Assembly (NCBI GenBank): GCA_003427395.1
Contig: BFEA01000029.1
Location: 2,138,344-2,189,249 of the forward strand
From: Chara braunii
Taxonomy: Eukaryota > Streptophyta > Charophyceae > Charales > Characeae
Direction of reading: 5' to 3'
Length of the DNA stretch: 50,906 nucleotides
Shown: positions 40,791 through 50,814 of the stretch, piece after piece
Layout of the letters: every line of letters starts with the position of its first letter
How positions within the stretch are numbered: position 1 is the stretch's first letter
Made by a program: the position numbers and the translations under genes
The notes under the pieces: model-generated
Seen by the model: only the letters and a program-made list of their open reading frames with translations
What the model was told of the DNA's origin: nothing
Databases searched by the model: none

Positions 40791-42743
40791 AACCTTTTTT
40801 TTTTTCAAGTTTTTTGTTTATTTATTTTTAAATTTTGCATTTTTATTTTTCTAACATACCTCATACCCCTGCAAAAAATAGAAATTCATTTCTCAAAAAT
40901 ACAGGTGAACTTAGGGACCATATATCTGATGATAAAAAATGGCAAAAAAAAAATCCAGCTTTTCTTTATATTTTGTTTTTAATTTTCTTTAAATCGAATT
41001 TAGTTTTTGATTTTTAAAAAATCCTAAACAAAGTCGGATTCCCAAAACAAAAATATGGGGTTGTAGGGCTTAAATTTCCCTACAACCTTTTTTTTTTTTT
41101 TTTTGGCGGGGGGCTATTATTTAAATCATGAAAAATCTGGTAAAATCGGGTCCGAGGCGCGGAGGCGGCCGTGAATACGTCCGCCCTCTGAGCTCGGCCT
41201 TGCGGACGCGTCCGCGGGTGTTTCATAGCCAGAGACGGACGAGACAAATTCGAAGCTAGTCAACCTTCGGTTTAACTTGGATCCACCGACAAGGGAAAAC
41301 ATGAAAGATAAGATCTGGATCCCGACCCACCAGGGCGATTTGTTGGAAGTTCGAATGGCGTCGGCAGAATCCGAATGGTGCAAGAGGTGCCACACTTTCT
41401 TCCATCTGGAAGAAAACTGCAGACGCAGCAATCGACAAAATCAAGGCGACGCAACATCAAGACCCCAGCAAGCCTCCTCGGCACATGCTGCGGGTGGCTT
41501 CACCCGTCCGTCGTATCAAGGCCCCCTCGAGGCCCCAGGCACAACCACTCGTCAGGACGTGTCCGCAAACTCATCAGCTCCAGCAGCCACTGCTCAACCA
41601 ACTGTTCAGCCAGAAGTTCCACCGGGCTCCACATCTGAACTCAGCCCTATCTTCTCCTTAGGAGTTACTGTGTGCCAACCGATGCAGGGCACGGTCTTCC
41701 AAGGCAATGTGACATCAGGTCAACCAAACCCATGGGCGGCCTTCTTCCAAAATATGTAGATGCACCCATTTGCATGGCAACAAGCTCAAACGCACCTCGA
41801 TCCAACCCTGATGGGTAACCCATCCTTCGTCAACCTCCATGCCTATGCTCGGTGGAATCAAACCCTTGGAGGCCAAGGCGGTTCCAACTTGGCTGGTGGG
41901 TCAAGAATCAACAACTCCAACGACCCCCCATCTAGAACTGCTGCGTTGGGCCCTAGCGGCTTCCACGTACGAGGAGAATCCCCCAGCAAATAACGACGAG
42001 TGAGCGATGCAGGCGGAATCGACATTCAGGTGGACGGACTCCAGCCCGATCCTTCCGCCACCTCCAGTGAGGGTTCATACCATTCTTTTATCTCCGGCGG
42101 CCCACGTGGCAATGCCACCTCATCAGGTAAACGTAAATCGCATCGTCCCCGTACTGACGCCCTTTCGAAAGGCCAATCAGTGTTGGAAACCAAGCTTCTC
42201 TCCATAGTCTGTGTCTATGTTAGGAACACCTTTTGGGTTGGTGCTTGGACTGGATCAGATGGAACCCCATGGTTGTTTAACACTTCCTGTCCCGATCCCC
42301 CAATGCCCCATGCTAAAGAATCGATGTCTTGTACTTTATTCCAAAACAAATTCACCTTGCGAATCATCGCTGAGGTGAGTCAGGTCTCTATGCCCCGCTC
42401 CCTGGTTGATGTTGCAGGAAAACAGGCGAAGTTTTTTGCCCCGCTGTTCGATGGCGGTTTTATTACAGGACAACTAGAACAGTTGGAGTCTGAAGGCCTT
42501 TGCCTCATCCCCTTTGTATGATTTCAAAGCCAGGAAACTTGAGCTACGCCGTATTCGCATCTCCCCAGTATTAACTGTCGAGTTGCTATACGAACTGGAT
42601 GCAAAGCTCCTGAAAGAGCGAAAATTGGATTCCTCTTTCCTCAAGCAATCCCTTACTGACCCATGGCTGGTAATACAAGTCCCGGTTCAACAAGCCGCCC
42701 GTATCCGACAACCCTCAGGGGCCGCTCCGGTGAATGGGTAAAC

Positions 42744-43660
42744 TTAATGTTGCCATGTAGAATGTTCGGGGCCTTAGGGACACAACAGGCAGGAACAAGC
42801 GAGGCAGGTTAAAAAGTTGGATCCATGATTAGAAATTCGACATTGCCTGTGTTCAAGAGACTAAGTTATCGGAAGAGAAGATCGGGGACTTAGGATTATG
42901 GTGGGACGCACCCCAAATATGGTTCCCAACCGTAGGTTCGAGAGGCGGGGTCGCAATCCTCCTCCATAGGAACTCTGATTTTGAAATCATCAACTACTAT
43001 GATGATCTCTAGGGTAGATGGGTCTGGGTAAAGTATGGATAAAAGACCGGGAATGGGTAGCTGCGACTGTCTATGCTCCAGTTGACTGTTCAGATCGCAA
43101 GCGTTTTTTCTATGATCTACCTTCCATGATTCCACAATTTGAGAACCTGATTGTCACCGGAGATTGAAATACTTCCCAAGACAAGCAAGAGGGAGTGCGA
43201 GGTCACTCACACGTGAGTGTGCTTTTGGAAACGATTTCGGATTTGGACCTTGTGGAGCCATATCGTCTCATGCACCCAGATTCCCTGGTTTCACCTGGTT
43301 CTCGAATGTACGAGAAGGAATAGGGGTAATGCATAGACGACTAGATTTCTTTCTTGTCTCCCCCGACACATGGAATGTCACGGTAATGGTAGAAGAGTCG
43401 TTTCACCCCATGTCTGACCATAAGCCAGTGACTGTCACTTTCAACTCCACGAAACCAACCAGAGGCCCCGACTACTTTAGGGTCAATACACAGATTTTGG
43501 TAGAATCAGGGATAGTGGACTGGATGACACGCTTCTGGGAGGACTTAAACTCGAATGCTGATTACTTTAAGTCCAAAGCTGAGTGGTAGGATGCAGGTTC
43601 CCACATCTTATCCAAACACCTCAGCGTCTTCTCTCGCATCCTAGCGGTCGGGCAAAAAAA
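42744..43660 (+). pseudogene. LINE F ORF2 N-terminus: AP-type endonuclease
   Basis: The domain nicks target DNA. It begins right after the ORF1 stop with a NVRGLRDT block (preceded by TAG where the family often has Trp). Next come FDIACVQETKLSEEK (catalytic Glu kept), VGSRGGVAILLH, WVAATVYAPVDCSDRKRFFY, then VTGD-stop-N (TGA in place of the Trp or Phe of GD[FW]N), RRLDFFLVSPDTW and MSDHKPVTVTF (Asp and His kept). Apart from stops and a frame change near 43030 the catalytic residues survive. Reverse transcriptase is missing. Confidence 0.82.
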
Positions 43661-45160
43661 ACAAGAACTCACTTTAATTAAAAAAAATCAATTTTCTCAC
43701 CTGCTGCGGATCTTTGTCAAAGTTTGGAGCCCCACCGAGATGGCTATGTTGCACCTACCTCTCTCCGTCCCTTTTCCTGCTGCTTCCCAGCTATGGCTTT
43801 TGCATCCGCTTTTCCTTTTTTTCGGTCAGCTCCCCCCCCTCCACCATGTCGTTCGTCCTCCCCTTCATGCAGCTTCGCTTCGGCAGTTGTCTCTCGCTGA
43901 TACCAACGAAAACCTGCTGCGTCACGTGCGCTAAGCGAGCGTCAATCGGTATTTTTCAAGTAAAACGTATTGATTGAATATTTTTCCTTCGGTTGAATTT
44001 GTATTTTAACAGTTCATGAATGTTTGTCAGACTTTCGATCCATTAAGTATGCAATTTCACATTGGCTGATCCGATAGCAGCCCCCCTTTCCCCCCCCTCC
44101 CCCTCCCTCTTCCTGTCTGTCTCTGAGTATGGTCTCCAACAGTTGCCGAAGATGCTCATACATAGACTCGCCCTAAATGCATGGGCCTTGGAGGCGTGGG
44201 CCTGTGGCACTGGCACTGAGGAATTGGACTTTGTCTCATTGCTTTAGCAAAGGTGGGAAGCTATAAGAGACAGAAAAAGGGTCAGTATGGCTTTGCCCGC
44301 ATGACAAAGCAGGTCAGTTTATTTGATCGCATCACTCTAACACACGCGGATAGTGAATCCATTTTTCAAAGAAGCACGTAAACACTGCGTTTCAATATTA
44401 TCAAACTGAAGATTCGGGGGGGTCGATCCCTTCCCCCCTCCCCCCCCCCCGTTCGGACTGTTCCAGTCATTCGGTAGCCCCAGACGTTCGAGGGTTATCC
44501 CAGATGTAGGCTTAAGATTCGTTTTTTTTTTAGGGGGGGGGGAGGGGGGGGGGTTTGAGATTCCCCTGCTCGTAAAGTTTTTGCCTGACAAATTTTATGT
44601 CATTCTAACAAACAAACAAAAAAAAAAACTCAAAATCACAAAAAAATGGAGGTGAAACATATTGATTAGCCCCTCATTTTTTTCATTTTTTCTTTCAACT
44701 TTGCTTCCCCCCCCAAACCCATTTTTTTTTTTATCCTGCCAATCAGTCAGTCAATCACTCAACAATCAATCCATCAATCAACCAATCACTCAATCAATGG
44801 TACTTAAGCTGGGTGAAACTGTATGGGGTAGACGGTGTTATGTCGGCGAGGAGTTTCCTAAGTTATGCTAACTAAGCGGGCTCCGTTAAAAGTCAAAAAC
44901 CCCATGATTCACTTGATTGCTACTGTGGCCTGACAATTGAGGAATGTGGGGGGGTGGGGTAGAGGCACAGGATGGGGCATCGAACAATGATATGCCAACT
45001 GGCTTAAACCAGTTCGTACAACTATGTACCTCATGGAATGATAGGTATAGAATCAAATCCTCCTTTGACCTGGTAAGTTAGGATCAAGGTGAAGCGATTT
45101 GGACAAACAAAAATTCAATTGGACAGCCATCAAACCGAATTCGCCAGTTCGATTTTCCTA
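43661..45160. other. No recognised gene; C/G runs and an AATC array
   Basis: Short unrelated frames only. Long C and G runs occur at 44417-44450 and 44533-44552, and an imperfect AATC array at 44740-44800 flanked by T-rich DNA, similar in style to the arms of the insertion at 39257-41226. Confidence 0.5.
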
Positions 45161-45345
45161 TTTATTACATATGGAGAAAGATGATCCCTGACCCGCCATG
45201 GCTGTGGTCATGGAGGGCCATTCTCACAGGTTTCTGGCCAACGGACCAAGTGGCATCTGACTTTGTGGAGAACATGTTTAAATTGGGACGGAGAGCAATC
45301 TTATGGGACTTTAGTGGCAACGGTGTCTCCTGGCTATAGAAGCGG
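45160..45345 (+). pseudogene. LINE ORF2 C-terminal fragment
   Basis: A plus-strand frame reads WRKMIPDPPWLWSWRAIL, then TGFWPTDQVASDFVENMFK and LGRRAILWDF. It aligns with LINE B2 near 34010-34175 (SLWPWDWRAILPGHYP ... LHLGRRVVLWVIWW). It is probably the surviving 3' piece of LINE F or of another copy after deletion of the reverse transcriptase. Confidence 0.7.
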
Positions 45346-45372
45346 TGAGGGCAGAAGGGTCAAAAGTAACTT

Positions 45373-45512
45373 ATGTCTAGAAGAGCATCATAAGCAAAGT
45401 TAGTGGTTTGTACGATGCGATACTAGGTAAAATGTTATGTCTAATATTGCATCATAAGCAAAGTAAGTGGTTTGTACGATAGGATAGGTCAAAGGTTCAT
45501 AGGTAAAATGTT
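45373..45512. repeat. 64-bp tandem duplication
   Basis: ATGTCTA.......GCATCATAAGCAAAGT and AGTGGTTTGTACGAT, then GGTAAAATGTT, occur twice, starting at 45373 and 45437. The second copy has an ~18-bp insertion. Confidence 0.88.
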
Positions 45513-45888
45513 GTTCTCCTGATGCAGTTGGTCATTCACTTTTTGGAAATCAAAGATGGGATCATAATTGAAGTAAGGAATACATGCTCGTCTAAAATAT
45601 GATCTGGAACACAAATTTCTATTTGATTGCACGGCTATGACTGCCATCTCGTTCTCCAACCCGTGCCTCTCACCACGCAAGATTAGGAATTTTGTTACAA
45701 CTATCCTATAGATCACTCTTTTGTAGCTATGCCATAAACTTTGAAGGAGAAACTGGTTGGATAGTTATTTGATAATTATTTGCCCAGACACTCCTACATG
45801 TCCTCATGCCTTTATAGTAATTATCTAGCTTCAAAGTAGTCACTCCTTTCCAAGGGCAGCACAGGCAATGGAGTTTGTGCATGCGTGT

Positions 45889-45891
<3 letters not shown>
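45513..45891. other. No recognised gene
   Basis: Only short frames. No motif seen. Confidence 0.4.
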
Positions 45892-45943
<52 letters not shown>

Positions 45944-46041
45944 TTCCACACGGGTTGTTATGTGGGGCATCAGTGGGAGATTAGCTCTTGTATTTTCATG
46001 GGCATGGGAAAAGTTGAGGGGGCGCAGAACTTTCCTGTGGC

Positions 46042-46093
<52 letters not shown>

Positions 46094-46115
46094 TACATCT
46101 TAGTTAGTCAAGAAA

Positions 46116-46192
<77 letters not shown>
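45892..46192. repeat. (AG)n and two (TC)n microsatellites
   Basis: AG run at 45892-45938, TC run at 46043-46091 and TC run at 46120-46192, then GATC/GATT words to 46216. The AG and TC runs are inverted and could pair. Confidence 0.95.
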
Positions 46193-46195
<3 letters not shown>

Positions 46196-46361
46196 TGATC
46201 GATTGATCGATCGATCGCACGCTAATGGTTTGGCGATGGTTTGTTTTTTCTCGGCGGACCTCCCCCAGGCGTGCCTCCCTCAAACTTCGCCACCTTCAGC
46301 GAACAGCATTACCCACGTCGAGTCCGATTACTGGGCGTTAGACTCTATTTCGAGTGGGTGT

Positions 46362-46435
46362 TGGACTTGATTTCGAGAAGGCACCGGTACCTGCCATCCA
46401 ATCTGAACATCTCACGACCCACTCTGACCGCGTTG
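46362..46435 (+). repeat. Dispersed repeat, inverted relative to 49598-49668
   Basis: ACTTGATTTCGAGAAGGCAC, GGTACCTGCCATCCAATCTG and AACATCTCACG closely match the complement of 49668-49598. A shorter piece recurs twice at 50190-50275. Confidence 0.8.
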
Positions 46436-46456
46436 AAAAATACTCGAAAGGGAGAC

Positions 46457-46570
46457 TAAACCCCCACTACTAGGACTTGCCCCTACGGCCCAGTGTGGCC
46501 ACATTGAAAAATATTTTTAAACGTGGACACACTTGGTCGTGGCGGCAAGTCCAAGTAGCGGGGGTTTAGG
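46457..46570. repeat. Foldback element with about 57-bp arms
   Basis: Left arm TAAACCCCCACTACTAGGAC ... GTGTGGCCAC and the complement of the right arm TAAACCCCCGCTACTTGGAC ... GTGTGTCCAC pair around a central AAAAATATTTTT at about 46508-46518. TTTA flanks the right side. Confidence 0.8.
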
Positions 46571-46673
46571 GCCTCGCCACACCACTCGAATCTCGAAAAT
46601 TCGAGAGTTGGGCACCGCCACACAACCTCGTGAGAAAAAAAACTCACATCTCTTCGACAGCTGTCAGAAAGCA

Positions 46674-46760
46674 TTTTTTTTTTTTTTTTTTTTTTTTTTA
46701 TGAAGTCGCAGTTTATATTATAGAAAATTGGAGAACTGAGGCCGAGAATCCCTCAACATC
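46674..46760 (-). mobile_element. Minus-strand LINE 3' end (poly(A) complement and hairpin)
   Basis: A 26-T run (46674-46699) is followed 40 nt later by GAGGCCGAGAATCCCTCAAC, a relative of the GAGGCCGGGG word at 17124, 19517 and 20129. The region to the right (46760-47500) would be the 3' UTR. I do not see coding sequence there. Confidence 0.45.
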
Positions 46761-47502
46761 TCAACCTGGAATTCCAAGGGCCAATACCCAGTTTAGGCTT
46801 TACTTGAAACCGGGTCCAATGTCCCATGTATGGCAACTTCAACCAAAAAAGAAAATCGCGGCTGGACTAACAAATTCCAAAACCAGAAATAAGAGAGGCA
46901 ACCACTAAGCAAATTAACCAGTTATTCTGCTATTCTGACTGGGAACCTTACCCAGCTTCGCTTAAAGATATTACACAAAAGAGGACAGTTCTCGGACTAC
47001 CTCCAATGAAGAGACCTTGCTTACATTGGCAGGAGACCATAGCCTAATGTGACTAGCCAAGAAACGACAAATACCCAATGATCTAACTTGAAAGCAAACT
47101 ACAGAGTTTTATCTGGAGCAGGTGACATACAGAAATCCGAAGGAAGATCCATCAAAACCAAAAGAGAGGCCCGTCGGATCAGCTAATATCTGTGTGGAGC
47201 CGGGGTTGTCATGGCGAGGTTTCCCACCTTGTACCCTTGAGACTCTGTAGGGAGTACCGTATTCGAGGTACTCTAGATCTCAATGGGTACAACCCATATT
47301 TGCTTTTTTATCAGCTAAATGATAATCGGTCATGCCCTAAGTAGCTCAGCAACGCTGCCACAACCACGAGTAGGTCTCCCACTACCTCCAGTCGTTCCGT
47401 TGCCTCCTACGAATAAGCCCAGTATAGATACCAAAGGAGAATAACTTAGCAAGGAACTATCAGGTGTGTTACAAACTAGAGGTGACCAAGCAAAGGAACG
47501 AA
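46761..47502. other. No recognised gene
   Basis: Possible LINE 3' UTR. A small inverted word (GAGTACC and GGTACTC) occurs near 47250-47275. Confidence 0.35.
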
Positions 47503-47684
47503 CACCAATAATCCAAGTTACACCGTAATGAAGCCAAGCAACAGAAGAAACACCAACAATCTAAATTCACACCATAGTGAAGCCAAGCAACAGAAAAAGC
47601 ACCAACACTCTAAGTTCACACCGTAGTGAAGCCAAGCAACAAAAAGAGCACCAACACTCTAAGTTCACACTGTAGTGAAGCCAA
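47503..47684. repeat. 48-49-bp tandem repeat, four copies
   Basis: Units start at 47503, 47551, 47600 and 47649, each with CACCAACA.TCTAA.TTCACACC and GTGAAGCCAAGCAACA. The last two are nearly identical. Confidence 0.92.
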
Positions 47685-49144
47685 CCTCCGACAAATATTT
47701 TGTTCCTTCAACGGAGAGGGGTGTGCTAGCGAGCGTGGTACAACTAGAGCCTGGAGATGGAGGGGAGCAGGGATCTAGTCTGTCAATCCGGTCAGATGCA
47801 AAACGCGAAGAAAACTACACTACAGCCCAAGCTAGAGGAGAAATAGGAAACAGACCTATGAATTCGGTTGCAAACAAACCAGCGTACTGATGTCAACAGG
47901 CGAGGACGAGAGATGAGCAACAACGCGTGCAATCAGTGAGGGGGCAGCAGTCGGAGTTATCCAGGATTAAGAATTTTGAGGAGCCGATGCAATACTAATA
48001 GCCTAGCAATTGGCAAGTTATGGGCCTACCATGTTTGTGAGAGGAAAAAGGGGTGAATCCAGCCATAGAAAGGGACTGAATACAGGCCGTTGGAAACGAG
48101 AAGAGCAACCAAGATTAGGTTCGAAGTCCCAGAGAGTGGCACAAATGGCTTATAGAAGGGAAGGTAATTCCACGTTCGAAGGAACAAAGAAACGGCTCAG
48201 ATAAGGAGGAGCCGGTATACCTAAAGCAGGGAAGGGTAGATAAAGTGAATGTCTCTACGTGTCATCGTGACCTCCGGTCGAGACTAATGCTCTGGTCCCT
48301 TTGCACTACTGGAAACGCTCCCACGACCACCAGTGAAACTCCTACTCCCCAAAGGTGACGTTGTCCTGTAAAGCTTCAAGTCTTCTCTCACTTCGAGTCT
48401 CCACGCTCCCGGTTGAGGTAGTCGCTAGTACTTGGCTTGTGCTCCTCACAACAGCAGTCCCACCACTACCAGTTGCCCTCCCACTGCTCCCGGAAGTGCC
48501 GCTGTCTGACTCACCATTCACCGTGCACTGGACTCACTCTCCCTTCTTTGTGCCGTTGGTCATGTATGTTTCCCAAAAACGGGGTTCATACAGAGGTTGC
48601 AATTGCCTGAAATTTGAGCGTTGAAGGTTGTAGAGGGTTCCGGAACCACCCTGCTCCCTGGTATTCCACAGGGAGACACAGCCCCTTGTCGAGGCTGAGG
48701 GAGATGGCCGAACCTCGGGAGTACCGAGTACTCCATAGCTCCATCCCACACCCCGTAATCCGCGCCTTGCTGCCGACGCAGAGCGCCGTCGTTTCCGGAC
48801 GGCGCTATCATCGGTAACGCAGCCCTTCCACGAAGCGCTCCCATCCCGCCCCAGAAGGCGGGTTTCAAGGGCCTTCTCGAAACGATGTTTTCGCCCAGCC
48901 TGCAGCTTCGGGTTTTTCGTGATACCGCCCGTGGACGCTAGAGTTCGTGGTCCATTTAGAGAGCTGTCTGGCCGTTTTCTGATGGCTGTGACATCGTTTG
49001 GACGGTAGTGCGCCGAAGGAGAACCGCACAATCTCGAAAGCAACTCTCGAAAATGCACCTTCGAGAGAGGCAGTTGGCCCGCGGTGGGACCACAGCCTCC
49101 GCCAGCAGGCGCATACTACAGTCTTCCCCCCGAACAGGGCCGCG
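47685..49144. other. No recognised gene
   Basis: Several overlapping frames on both strands, none with a known motif. The longest, 302 codons (48956-49864, minus), runs through tandem and dispersed repeats and is probably not a gene. Confidence 0.4.
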
Positions 49145-49310
49145 CCCTGATAACGAATGTATACAAGCCATCTTTGCCGGTCTCTGCAGCAAAAATGAGG
49201 AAGGTTTCTGCCCAGCAACCGTCACCGCACCCTGATAAGGAATGTATACAAGCCATCTTTGCGGGTCGGTGCAGCAAAAATGAGGAAGGCTTCTGCCCAA
49301 AGCGAGACAA
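49145..49310. repeat. 85-bp tandem duplication
   Basis: CCCTGATAA.GAATGTATACA, AGCCATCTTTGC, GCAGCAAAAATGAGGAAGG and TTCTGCCCA occur at 49145 and 49230. Confidence 0.93.
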
Positions 49311-49558
49311 ACCGTTCTAGAGGATTTCTGCATTTGGACGGGCACCGACGCTTCGTTCAGTGGGTCCATCCGCCGCTGCTCCCATGCGCCTCCCCGGTTC
49401 CCCGGACACTCCGCCAGCCATTCACGAACCAGGGACATGACACGGAACAGCCCCAGACCTGCGGAAGCTACCAGACATGCGTGTGCTATGTGGCGAAGGG
49501 CCCTTTTCTCTCGAAAGCCGCCCTCTCGAAAAGTTCTGATTCTGACAGCCCTCGAATT

Positions 49559-49948
49559 TTTTCGAGATTCGAGAGTGGTGTGGCGAGGCCCTTTCGAGTG
49601 GGCCGTGAGATGTTCAGATCGGATGGCAGGTACCAGTGCCTGCTCGAAATCAAGCCCGCTGCTACTGGGACTTCGCCCCGAATGACCGATGCATCTGGCA
49701 AGTCTCTGCGGGAACGTGCGCCCGTGCTTTTCCCGTTTGGACAGTAGGGTGACCAGGAATAATGATGCAACTTTGAGTCTAGATGCAACAATAATGACCG
49801 TACGTTGTATTCGGGCGAAAACAGTAGTTGTGGCCGAGGGAAACGAAACGGGGCCTCGCTCCACAATGAACTTCGCGCTATAACATGGCCAGATGCGCCC
49901 GCCACATTTTTGTCGTTTTCACATTTCGAGAGTGGTGTGGCGAGGCCC
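49559..49948. repeat. GGGCCTCGCCACACCACTC end-like words and dispersed repeat
   Basis: Complements of GGGCCTCGCCACACCACTCT end at 49591 and 49948. A forward GGGCCTCGCTCCAC starts at 49851. The forward form at 46569 is GGGCCTCGCCACACCACTCG. They resemble ends of GGGCC-type DNA elements, so 46569-49948 or 49851-49948 may be element boundaries. Confidence 0.5.
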
Positions 49949-50180
49949 TGAATCTTCTGCTAGAACATGGTACGGCAAACTGCGTGTCGTACTCAACCAG
50001 TTATCCTTTTCCTTTTTTCTTTTCCCTTTTTTGCGCTCTGATTCACAATGTGACAATATATTTTTAATGATCTCAACCAGTTAGCCATCACTACCATGCC
50101 CCGCTAATGGGAATTTTTAATTTGTTTAGGAAAGAAAAAATAAACAAAATTTAGTTTAGTTTTCGACGAGTATTTTCCAA

Positions 50181-50284
50181 CGTGGCCACAGTGCGGCCGT
50201 GAGATTCTGAGATCGGATGGCACGAAGTCGTACGTGGCCACAGTGCGGCCGTGAGATTCTCAGATCGGATGGCACGAAGTCGTG
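50181..50284. repeat. 52-bp tandem duplication
   Basis: CGTGGCCACAGTGCGGCCGT, GAGATTCT, AGATCGGATGGCACGAAGTC occur twice (starts 50181 and 50233) with few differences. Confidence 0.95.
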
Positions 50285-50812
50285 CGTGCTGAAAAGTTAG
50301 TCTGAACGTGGCAGCAAGCCATGGGCGCGGGGCATATTCGTCCATTGGCGCCTTTCCATCGGGCGGGAGGTTTGGGGCGGAGAAGACCGAAGCTCGAGGG
50401 CATGTGCGGCCCTTGCTGTGTCTCTCGTCGAGGCTGAAACTTTGCGGAGAAGTTTCCGAGAAATCGTTCGATTTGCCGGTTGACGCAGCGCGCGTTGTCA
50501 GCCCGCCAGTGGAACATTTCCGCCATCGCGGCTGTCGCCTCACCGCTTTTGTTCGGCAATTTTTTTATAAGGACAGCAATTTCCGAAGGTAAGCAGGAAA
50601 TGAATGCGTCGTCTTCCACCCCCTGCTCTTCTTCTTGGTAAGCTTTGCATGTGCCATCGTTTATCCCTGTCACTCTCCCTTTGTCCCACCCAAGGTCACC
50701 ACCTCACACACCTAGAGGTCGGTCCCACGCTATCAGCCCCTCACACGCGGCGGACGATTGGGGTGGAGAACACGGGTGTGTTGGACGACCCTCACTCACA
50801 AGTTCCCTCTGT
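50285..50812. other. No recognised gene; open frames on both strands
   Basis: A plus frame (50308-50592) ends at a splice-donor-like GAAG|GTAAGC (about 50588), and a minus frame covers 50260-50673. Neither has a known domain. A host exon is possible but unsupported. Confidence 0.3.
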
Positions 50813-50814
50813 CT

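Larger units (their letters stand above)
39257..41226. mobile_element. 1970-bp nested insertion with 10-bp target duplication
   Basis: AGCCAGAGAC is present at 39247-39256 and again at 41227-41236. The ends are roughly inverted (CTATGAATCCCCCTC against ATGAAACACCCGC). Both carry the palindrome GCGGACGCGTCCGC (39324-39337 and 41202-41215). Inward, both arms go from GC-rich to T/A-rich to a GATT/AATC tetranucleotide array in inverted orientation, so the element looks like a foldback. The centre is a 924-bp gap. A 9-11 bp duplication fits Mutator-like elements. No transposase is visible. Confidence 0.75.
38670..42741 (+). pseudogene. LINE F ORF1 with zinc knuckle, interrupted by insertion
   Basis: An RNA-binding gag-like protein. 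Core: FKTGRIKVESPNDVLYIP, then FKSWMMRAEVRDW and FWVVVVGVPLDEM up to 39256. After the insertion the same frame continues with a standard knuckle CKRCHTFFHLEENC (CX2CX4HX4C) at 41379-41420, a Gln/Pro/Ser-rich linker, and the C-terminal module GLCLIPFV / YDFKARKLELRR. Removing 39257-41236 (1980 bp, divisible by three) leaves one frame across the junction. In-frame stops occur near 38776, 38856, 41757 and 41994, and there is one frameshift near 42515. LINE A ORF1 aligns over most of its length. Confidence 0.78.
38640..43660 (+). mobile_element. LINE F (ORF1 plus endonuclease), interrupted by a nested insertion
   Basis: ORF1 (38640-39256 continuing at 41237-42741) is followed at once by the ORF2 endonuclease (42744-43660). 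Reverse transcriptase is absent: the element stops near 43660. It belongs to the same family as LINE A on the other strand. A 1970-bp element is nested in ORF1 at 39257-41226. Confidence 0.82.

Noticed and set aside
39453-40982. Four ORFs of 377-469 codons across the gap
   Set aside because: They are open only because N codons are read through. The flanking sequence is microsatellite.
26500-43200. Stop-codon reassignment (TAG/TAA as Gln, as in some ulvophyte algae)
   Set aside because: TGA also interrupts the LINE frames at Trp positions, frameshifts are frequent, catalytic residues are lost, and the RNR gene uses TGA as its stop with no internal stops. Decay explains this better.
48956-49864. 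302-codon minus-strand ORF
   Set aside because: It crosses an 85-bp tandem repeat and a dispersed repeat, has no recognisable domain, and competes with equally open frames on the plus strand.
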